Origin: JANNYA01 sp031422315 | Lineage (GTDB): Bacteria > Pseudomonadota > Gammaproteobacteria > Xanthomonadales > SZUA-5 | Assembly: GCA_031422315.1 (NCBI GenBank) | Contig: JANOQN010000073.1 | Location: forward strand, 62,001 to 126,000 | Direction: 5' to 3' | DNA: 64,000 bases | In this document: in pieces, positions 58,220 to 64,000 of the stretch | Numbering within the stretch: position 1 is the first letter of the stretch | How the letters are laid out: each line of letters starts with the position of its first letter | The notes under the pieces: model-generated | What the model was told of the DNA's origin: nothing | The model's database searches: none | The model's input: only the letters and a program-made list of their open reading frames with translations | Made by a program: the position numbers and the translations under genes

Positions 58220-59083
58220 TTAGTTGCAACGCTGCACTAACGCGACGCTGCGGGCTGCCTGCATCGCGGTTTGATCCGCATACACTTGCCGCAAATTGAG
58301 TGGAAAATCAATTTTGACTTCATAGTTTTCGCCGCCCAAATCGCGGATATTCGACAAGCCTGCAAACTGCCGCAAGCTGCGATCTTCATCCAGATAAGTC
58401 ACGTCCAAACCGCTTGTAAATAGTGACAGTACGCCAGAAGGCGCAAGTTTAAACACACTGGCTGGTTTTTGATCCAGCACCACAGCGCGCAGATATTTGA
58501 CCTTAAAGCCGAGATAGTCCAGCTGCGAGGGCACAATAAAATTCAGCGGTGCGCTCGTGCCAGCACGCAAGCTCGTCCAATTCAAGCGAATAAATTCATC
58601 AAAACCAGCATCGGCAACCATCGCTGCGGTAACGTTAATCTTTTCGGTTTTCAAGGATTTTTTCCCGTTTTGCCGAAACGAAATCGCCAGCTTTGCACCA
58701 TCGGCTTTCAGGCCTTCCGCGTGCCCAGTGCGGCCATCGTTGAAGCTAAATTCAGGGATAAGCGGCGATTTACTCATCACCAGCGCTTTGCGCCCAAACG
58801 GTTCATTGTTCGGGCAGCGGTAAATCACCACGCGCTCGGCAACCGCCGATTTGACGTACTTGATGTAATGCGTTTCTTTGTAGAGCATTTTGCCGCTGCT
58901 GAGCTCATAGGCTAATCCTTCATAGCCTTTGAATTGAAGCTCGGGCACAGCACTTGCAGGCGCGGTGGGCGCTACCACTTGCGCAGATACCAGCATGGGC
59001 AGCAAAAGCAACGCGCCGATGAAACCGCAGACGCAGCGCTTTGAGGCGTTCGGGTAAACAAATAATGGAATCACAACGGCCAA
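58220..59083 (-). CDS. Exported hypothetical protein
   Basis: 287 residues with a signal peptide (hydrophobic GFIGALLLLPMLVSAQ, cleaved near 35). The mature part is beta-rich. It contains YKETHYIKYVKSAVAERVVIYRCP early on and a C-terminal cysteine (LVQRCN). The pattern resembles conserved periplasmic proteins of unknown function in gammaproteobacteria; I cannot name the family. It lies 21 bp upstream of the TRAP binding protein on the same strand and may share a transcript with it. Confidence 0.7.
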   Translation of the reverse strand: MAVVIPLFVYPNASKRCVCGFIGALLLLPMLVSAQVVAPTAPASAVPELQFKGYEGLAYELSSGKMLYKETHYIKYVKSAVAERVVIYRCPNNEPFGRKALVMSKSPLIPEFSFNDGRTGHAEGLKADGAKLAISFRQNGKKSLKTEKINVTAAMVADAGFDEFIRLNWTSLRAGTSAPLNFIVPSQLDYLGFKVKYLRAVVLDQKPASVFKLAPSGVLSLFTSGLDVTYLDEDRSLRQFAGLSNIRDLGGENYEVKIDFPLNLRQVYADQTAMQAARSVALVQRCN

Positions 59084-59211
59084 CCTGTAGCGTTACTTGG
59101 ATCGGTTGCGAGTGTAACAGCAGCTTTGCTTAGGTTTTTAGGTGATTACCGCGGCGCGAGTTATTCAAATTGATCTGGATGTAACTTTGCCTTCCCCTAA
59201 ATGAATTTTGC

Positions 59212-59327
59212 AGGCTGGGTGGAGCGAAGCGATACCCAGCACCAGTATCAATCCATTGCTCAAGCGCTTATATGCTTTTCCCAATGCTTGCGCTAATGCT
59301 GGGTATCGCTTTGCTGCACCCAGCCTA
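59212..59327. repeat. Inverted-repeat element (GCTGGGT...ACCCAGC)
   Basis: Left arm AGGCTGGGTGGAGCGAAGCG then ATACCCAGCA; right arm ATGCTGGGTATCGCTTTGCT then GCACCCAGCCT. The ~30-bp arms are near-perfect complements separated by ~55 bp. MITE- or REP-like, next to the toxin-antitoxin pair. No coding sequence is in it. Confidence 0.8.
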
Positions 59328-59337
59328 AGTTACTAAT

Positions 59338-59722
59338 TCAGCGAGCAACCTTTGCACGGTATCGCACATTTGGCGCATCAACCAAATCTGCATCTTGGGT
59401 AAAGAGCAGGGCTTGATGTGCCTGCGCGGTCTGCCAAATAATTGCATCAGCCATTGCCAATTTGTAACGCACCGATGCATTCGTTGCTGCACATAATCCT
59501 TCAGTATCTAGATGTACGATTTTACCGCGACCTCATGGCATTGGCGGCCCGGTCCGCAAAGCTTTGCCCGCGCTGTATCAAAACGCGCTTGTACACTTCG
59601 TAAATGGTGATTGAAGGAACGATGAGCTTTGACAAGTCGATAAGCGCCGGCTCAAAAAAACCAGCGTTGTCGCCGTCCGCGATGTACTCAAGCCAGCCAC
59701 ATGAGTCCACCACGTTCATCAT
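59338..59722 (-). pseudogene. PIN-domain (VapC-like) toxin, frameshifted
   Basis: The first 66 codons (NVVDSCGWLEYIADGDNAGF ... YEVYKR) read as the start of a PIN ribonuclease, then hit a stop at 59522-59524. In the next frame, from about 59526, the rest of the domain continues: GKIVHLDTEG, YKLAMADAIIWQTAQAHQAL, LFTQDADLV, ending RAKVAR at 59338. All acidic metal ligands are present across the two frames, so a single extra base near 59527 (or a two-base loss) explains it. Unless the frameshift is a sequence error or is suppressed, the toxin is dead. Confidence 0.8.
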
Positions 59723-59952
59723 GCCACGCTGCCTTCTAATTCACCCGAAATGTTCTCGGCATCATTTGGCACATCGGTATTTATGCCGATACACATCCCG
59801 CGAATCGCAGAAATCGGCAACTCAGGTACCAGCTCAACTTTGTTACCTACTACGCGTGCCTCAAGCCGTTGACCAGCAACTAGATTTAGTGCTTTACGAA
59901 CGTCTTTTGGTATGACAATTTGGAACTTAGGAGACAAAGCCACTGAAGTCAT
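59719..59952 (-). CDS. AbrB/MazE-type antitoxin
   Basis: 77 residues. The N-terminal swapped-hairpin DNA-binding domain is typical: VALSPKFQIVIPKDVRKALN then GQRLEARVVGNKVELVP. A short acidic C-terminal tail would bind and block the toxin. It overlaps the PIN toxin start by ATGA, the usual VapB-VapC order. It probably also represses its own promoter. Confidence 0.88.
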   Translation of the reverse strand: MTSVALSPKFQIVIPKDVRKALNLVAGQRLEARVVGNKVELVPELPISAIRGMCIGINTDVPNDAENISGELEGSVA

Positions 59953-60029
59953 AAAATCAATTTCGTAAAATTAAAGGAAAACTGTAGCACATTATCGAAA
60001 TATTCAAGCGGGTCCAGGTTTTTCGTTAG

Positions 60030-62024
60030 TTAAGGCGGCGGAATCGGTACCAGCTTTGCCGCCGCTGCGGTTTTTCGATCTACAAAATTGTTCTTTGCCG
60101 ATTCCGCGCTCACCAAAACGCGCCCATCCTGGAGCGTGGCTATAACAGTTAGTATTTCGGCGTTGCGAAAGCTGCCTTCAATTCGGGTGTTGACGATCAG
60201 CTTGCCGTTTCCAATTTGGACGGACTCATTCGGCAAAACCTCTCGCACAAATCTAGCTTCGCCGTTTGCTGCAAAATCGATATCCGCAATGCCCACTTCA
60301 GCGCAACATTGGCTAAATCTTTGACCCGAAAATCGTGCATCGTTAAAGCCAAAGGCTTGCTTCTTGGCGAACCATACTTCACCTAATTGCTCGGTATTGG
60401 TGCTTACCGCTGTTGTCTTAGCAACACCGCTGAATGACTCGCCATCCTGGGCAATTAGCTGCACGCTCATGGGTGTTTCTAAGTCGTATCGCAGCTGATA
60501 ATTGCCGTCAACCTGGCTGATTCGGACGCTGCTCGGGCCGCTTTGCGGGCCTTCATAAACGATGGTACCTACATCGCCGCCGTTGAACCTTGCCACCAAG
60601 TAGTACACCTTGCTTCCAAGGCTATGCGGCAGCAGCCATTCTCCTGAAAGTGATGTACCTGGGCCGGCAATTTTCCGCGATTTTGTATTGAGCATAACTT
60701 GCCTTCGCACAATTGCTTCAAGCAAAGAATTGCAGTCGCCGACGAAAAACCCGGTAACGCCTAATCCCTGCATCGACATATCAAATGCTGAAACCTCGCC
60801 TGCGGGTGTTTTAGACAGCGCAATAGGCACAAGTTCGAGCTGCGCTATCGCAAGCTGATCAACCCAGTCGAACAAGGCAAACGCTCTAGGAAGATTGCAA
60901 CGCTCGCGCGGCTTAGCGATTCGGTCAAAGCTCATCGTTTGGTTATTGCCTACTGGCAATGCCAACACTGTTCGATTGGCAACGCTAGCAAATCGGCCCT
61001 GCGCGCTGAGCACGGAAAAACTGCTGGCTAAAGAGCCGCTAAACTCTAGCGCCAGCGGCGTCAACAGATCACCGCCGCGCACAAGGCTTAGCTTGTCAGT
61101 CGGCAATGTAGGCGCGGACTTTAGATAATTGATACGCGCAGCCAGCAGCGCGTCAGAAGTTGTCGATAGCCGCAGCGCATCTGCTAGCGCATCATCCAAG
61201 GCAATATCAATTAGCTTCCTACCTGATATGACGCTCGCCGCTGGCTTGTTAATAACCTCAGCAATGAGTGACGCTCGATCCAGCACGCGCTGCCAATCCA
61301 CGCGCAGTGAAGCAGCCTGCAATTGCGCGCTGGTAGCGGGAAATTGATTGCCGTTAACGCGACGCAACTCCCCCGCCAAAGCCGTGGATAAAGGCGAGAG
61401 CCGCAGCGCATCCCAGTTGCTAGAGGTGAGCAAGCCGGTATTTCCGCTACGCTGATTTTGCTCCGTCATCGAGCCTAAGATTGAAACAAACTCATAGTTT
61501 CGATTATCCACAGCATAAGCGATTTGGACCGCTGTGCTAACGTCAAACGGCGAACGCACGTTGGCAAACGACTGCAATCCGCCAGTAGGTGACGCACCAG
61601 CGCCCTCAATGCGCAAAACCGCAGGGGGAAACCCATCTACAATGAGCGTTTGCTGCACTATCGGGCGAATGCTTAAGACGACGCTCGCGCTCGCGGTTTT
61701 CCCGGATGTGTCACTGGCGGTATATTGCACCGTATCCGATAGCAGTTCACAGCAGCGGGCCACATAGCGCAGCTGATTATTCTCAATGCTGACACTGATG
61801 CCCTGCCCGCCACTCACGCTTTGCAGCTGCAAGTTTTGCCCATCATTCGCGAGCACATCAAGCAGGTTGCTGCGCGCAGTTTCGACGGTAAAGCTATCGC
61901 TGGTCAGCGTTAACCCAGGTTGCGGCGGTAGCGGCGCATCTGTTGAATTGCTGGAGCCGCCGCAGCCGCTAAAGCCCGCAACTATAAAAGCGCTAATGAT
62001 TAAAACTCTAGAACTAGACGGCAT
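60030..62024 (-). CDS. Hypothetical lipoprotein with N-terminal cadherin-like domain
   Basis: 664 residues from the ATG at MPSSSRVL; a TTG 15 bases earlier is possible. Lipobox GFSGCGGSSN. An N-terminal ~90-residue domain (SNLLDVLANDGQNLQL ... VQYTASDTSGKTASASV) has the form of a bacterial cadherin-like/VCBS-type fold. The next ~250 residues are helical and then a beta-rich C-terminal part follows, with two double cysteines (ARCCELL, SQCCAEV). No enzyme motif recognised. Divergent from the export-pump operon. Confidence 0.65.
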   Translation of the reverse strand: MPSSSRVLIISAFIVAGFSGCGGSSNSTDAPLPPQPGLTLTSDSFTVETARSNLLDVLANDGQNLQLQSVSGGQGISVSIENNQLRYVARCCELLSDTVQYTASDTSGKTASASVVLSIRPIVQQTLIVDGFPPAVLRIEGAGASPTGGLQSFANVRSPFDVSTAVQIAYAVDNRNYEFVSILGSMTEQNQRSGNTGLLTSSNWDALRLSPLSTALAGELRRVNGNQFPATSAQLQAASLRVDWQRVLDRASLIAEVINKPAASVISGRKLIDIALDDALADALRLSTTSDALLAARINYLKSAPTLPTDKLSLVRGGDLLTPLALEFSGSLASSFSVLSAQGRFASVANRTVLALPVGNNQTMSFDRIAKPRERCNLPRAFALFDWVDQLAIAQLELVPIALSKTPAGEVSAFDMSMQGLGVTGFFVGDCNSLLEAIVRRQVMLNTKSRKIAGPGTSLSGEWLLPHSLGSKVYYLVARFNGGDVGTIVYEGPQSGPSSVRISQVDGNYQLRYDLETPMSVQLIAQDGESFSGVAKTTAVSTNTEQLGEVWFAKKQAFGFNDARFSGQRFSQCCAEVGIADIDFAANGEARFVREVLPNESVQIGNGKLIVNTRIEGSFRNAEILTVIATLQDGRVLVSAESAKNNFVDRKTAAAAKLVPIPPP

Positions 62025-62094
62025 AAATTTTTCAATCAATTCTCAGGTTTAAGCTAGAGCTGAGCTTCCTTAGAAAGTTCAATAGTTAAAACGC

Positions 62095-62126
62095 ACCATC
62101 TCCCCCAACCGGTTGGGGGGAGATGG
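62095..62126. promoter_or_regulatory. Long palindrome between divergent genes
   Basis: CCATCTCCCCCAACC is followed directly by GGTTGGGGGGAGATGG: a ~31-base palindrome, perfect except for one extra G. It sits between a lipoprotein gene and the MacA-like gene, which run away from each other, so it is not in a usual terminator position. It may be an operator or a repeat element; C/T-rich blocks at 21.7 kb have some similarity. Confidence 0.5.
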
Positions 62127-62322
62127 CATGAAAAAAGCTTTGCACGACCCAACTCACAAACTGTCCGCAGCTTGTCCACCGCGTGTCCGAGCCATTAGTT
62201 TTTTACTACGTTACGTCAGCTGACATAATTTTTCTATAAAAATCATAGTGATATAGTTTATGGAAGCTTGGCACGCAGCTTGCAAACACGACTCATCATT
62301 TTGACTTAGCCGATACCCGACT

Positions 62323-63627
62323 ATGACCAATCCCGCAGACCAGGGCCCGCAAGACACCGGCTTTCGAAGTACGAGCGCGCAGGATAGTCTGCGCGCACCG
62401 GTCAAAAAAACGCGCGGACTTAAGCTTGCGGCGATCATCTTTGGCGTCATTGCTTTGGGCTATGTTGGTTTGCGCATGGCACCTTGGTTAAGCTCAGAAG
62501 GCAGCGTGCGCTTCAGTGCGCTGCAAGTGGCGCTGGTGCAGCGCGGGGATTTTGTCGCGGATGTCAGCGGCTACGCCAATGTGGTGGCGGCACGTGCGCC
62601 GAGCTTGTACGCCGAAACAACCGGCGTGGTGCGCTACTTGGTGGACGCTGGGCAAAGTGTAAAATCTGGCGAACTGCTGGCTAGCATTGCCAGCCCAGAA
62701 CTGATGAGCCGCTTGAGCCAGGAGCAAAGTGCGCTTAGCGTTGCGCAAGCGCAGGTGCAGCAAATGCGGATTGATAACGCGCGCGCCATGCTGGAAAAAG
62801 AGCGCGCGCGTGATCAAGCCTTGATATCGGAAACCTCTGCACTGCGGGAATCAGAGCGAGCGCAAAAGGCATTTGCCGTCAAGGCCATCAGCGAAATTGA
62901 TTTGCGGCGCGCGGAAGATACGATCGCGGCGGCGAAGATCGTGCGCTCGCACGCGGATCGGGATTTGGTGCTGGAGCGCCAAGCACTTGCGCTGGCCCTG
63001 CAAAATAGCGCCCGCATGGGTGAGCGGCAAAGCTCGGTGGTAGCAGAGCTGCTGCGGCAGACCCAGGCACTGAATATTACGGCGCCGTTTGATGGCGTGG
63101 TCGGTGCGCGCGCATTAGCGGATCGCGCGACGGTGGCGGTAAATCAACCGGTGATTAGCGTGGTGGACTTGAGCGCGTTCGAGCTGGATTTGCCGATTAG
63201 CGAGCTCTATGCCCCGCAACTTGCGCCGGGTTTGAGCGCATCGGTGGAGCGTGAAGGTAAGCGCTTTGCGGCAGAGGTAAAAAGCATCAGCCCAGAAGTT
63301 CAAAACGGCCAGCTGATGGCGCGGGTTCGCTTTAGTAATGAAGTGCCGCAAGCGCTAAAACAAAACCAGCGATTATTGGTGCGAGTGGTGCTGGATCAGC
63401 GTGCAGATGCGCTGATAATTCCGCGCGGTGCCTATTTGGACGCACAGCGCGGGCAGTTTATTTGGGTGTTCGAGTCGGCCAATAAATTGGTCAAACGCGC
63501 GGTAACGCTCGGTGCGATTGGCGCGGATCAAGTGGAGGTTTTGACCGGCCTGAAGGCTGGCGATCAGGTTGTTCTGAGTGCAATCAATGATGTCGAGAAG
63601 TTGCAGGTGCTGCATGTGCATCGTTAG
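62323..63627 (+). CDS. Periplasmic adaptor of a MacA/RND-type export pump
   Basis: 434 residues. One N-terminal membrane segment (LAAIIFGVIALGYVGL) then the HlyD-family layout. A lipoyl-like half motif (GVVRYLVDAGQSVKSGELLA), a long coiled-coil hairpin (about 125-255, Ala/Glu/Arg-rich), the second lipoyl half (ITAPFDGVVGARALADRATV) and beta-barrel/membrane-proximal domains follow. It bridges an inner-membrane transporter and outer membrane. An ABC ATPase gene follows, so it belongs to a MacAB-type rather than an RND pump. Substrate unknown. Confidence 0.9.
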   Translation: MTNPADQGPQDTGFRSTSAQDSLRAPVKKTRGLKLAAIIFGVIALGYVGLRMAPWLSSEGSVRFSALQVALVQRGDFVADVSGYANVVAARAPSLYAETTGVVRYLVDAGQSVKSGELLASIASPELMSRLSQEQSALSVAQAQVQQMRIDNARAMLEKERARDQALISETSALRESERAQKAFAVKAISEIDLRRAEDTIAAAKIVRSHADRDLVLERQALALALQNSARMGERQSSVVAELLRQTQALNITAPFDGVVGARALADRATVAVNQPVISVVDLSAFELDLPISELYAPQLAPGLSASVEREGKRFAAEVKSISPEVQNGQLMARVRFSNEVPQALKQNQRLLVRVVLDQRADALIIPRGAYLDAQRGQFIWVFESANKLVKRAVTLGAIGADQVEVLTGLKAGDQVVLSAINDVEKLQVLHVHR

Positions 63628-63682
63628 GTATTTGCACTTTCGTCATTGCGGCAAAGGTGTTATCTCGCGCAGGGCGTGGATT

Positions 63683-63776
63683 CGTCATCCCCGCGAAAGC
63701 GGGGACCCAGGAACAGGTGTCCGCGCTTAACCGAACGTCTGCGGAGCCTGGGTTCCCGCTTTCGCGGGAATGACGG
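63683..63776. repeat. REP/BIME-type palindromic repeat, copy 4
   Basis: CGTCATCCCCGCGAAAGCGG on the left and CCTGGGTTCCCGCTTTCGCG on the right, nearly identical to the arms at 19214, including the ACAGGTGTC next to the left arm. It separates the adaptor from the ATPase gene inside a likely operon. Confidence 0.87.
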
Positions 63777-63857
63777 CTAAACCAAACGCGGAACTGGAAC
63801 TGAAACAAAGAACAAAATAAAAAATCAAACTGAATCCCACAACCCAAGAGGCCATCC

Positions 63858-64000
63858 ATGAGCATCCTACACATGAAAAACCTATCGAAAATCTACCGCA
63901 CGGCGTTGGTGGAAACGCATGCGCTGCGGGAGATTAGCCTCGATGTGCAGGCCGGTGAGTTCGTTGCGGTAACCGGCCCATCGGGCTCGGGCAAAACCAC
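63858..64000 (+). CDS. ABC transporter ATP-binding protein, MacB/LolD type (cut by right edge)
   Basis: Only the first 47 residues are inside the window. AGAGG lies 5 bases before the ATG. The sequence reads MSILHMKNLSKIYRTALVET, then HALREISLDV and the Walker A loop GPSGSGKTT at the edge. The opening and the loop match the MacB/LolD branch that powers export of macrolides, peptides or lipoproteins together with a MacA-type adaptor, which is the gene just upstream. Confidence 0.9.
   Translation, partial: MSILHMKNLSKIYRTALVETHALREISLDVQAGEFVAVTGPSGSGKT

Overview
The window looks like chromosome from a gammaproteobacterium close to the Lysobacterales (Xanthomonadales). The base composition is moderate, in the mid-50s percent G+C by eye. 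The pointers are an N-acetylornithine carbamoyltransferase-type arginine cluster, many secreted proteins whose C-terminus carries an aromatic/aliphatic-x-x-GFE motif, small IPTL-CTERM-like proteins, repeated G-x-W-Y-D-x-x-R-S-G-E-G domains, and abundant palindromic intergenic repeats. The assignment is inference; no rRNA or tRNA gene was seen.

Layout. 1-10.4 kb is mostly core metabolism: the end of a diguanylate cyclase, a large sensor kinase, an ilvB-ilvH-tyrS run, a dienoyl-CoA-reductase-like SDR, and a class I fumarase with two unrecognised neighbours. 10.4-12.3 kb is a small island of three unrecognised or poorly known genes behind a MITE. 12.4-24.5 kb holds a 1,888-residue secreted beta-helix/Ig-like protein, a squalene/phytoene-synthase-like protein, an M3 peptidase lipoprotein, a secreted alpha/beta hydrolase and acetyltransferases. 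25.1-30.2 kb is the arginine cluster: argR divergent from argD, argF', argB and argH, with two ARG-box-like palindromes between argR and argD. 30.3-38.9 kb is rich in secreted hydrolases and metalloproteases, plus a membrane Ser/Thr kinase and a GST. 39-42 kb is rplY-pth with a terminator-like hairpin in the rplY leader. 43-45.7 kb is a REC-PAS-GGDEF-EAL protein.

45.8-52.6 kb is the most unusual part. A complete secreted subtilase ends in a cysteine-rich C-terminal module with a GFE tail. It is followed, with a 4-bp ATGA overlap, by a small IPTL-CTERM-like protein. The pair (C-terminal module plus small protein) is then repeated twice more in tandem with a period near 1.4 kb, but without signal peptide or protease domain. 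A broken fourth copy ends at a MITE. The layout recalls polymorphic-toxin loci with orphan C-terminal/immunity cassettes. The same coupling (GFE-tailed protease, ATGA, small IPTL-like protein) occurs independently at 36.8-38.9 kb with an unrelated metalloprotease.

52.6-64 kb holds a glycosyltransferase and asparagine synthase pair, ubiA, an entericidin-like lipoprotein, an orphan TRAP binding protein, an AbrB/PIN toxin-antitoxin pair whose toxin is frameshifted, a lipoprotein, and a MacA/MacB-type export pair cut by the right edge. At least five families of palindromic repeats are scattered between genes.
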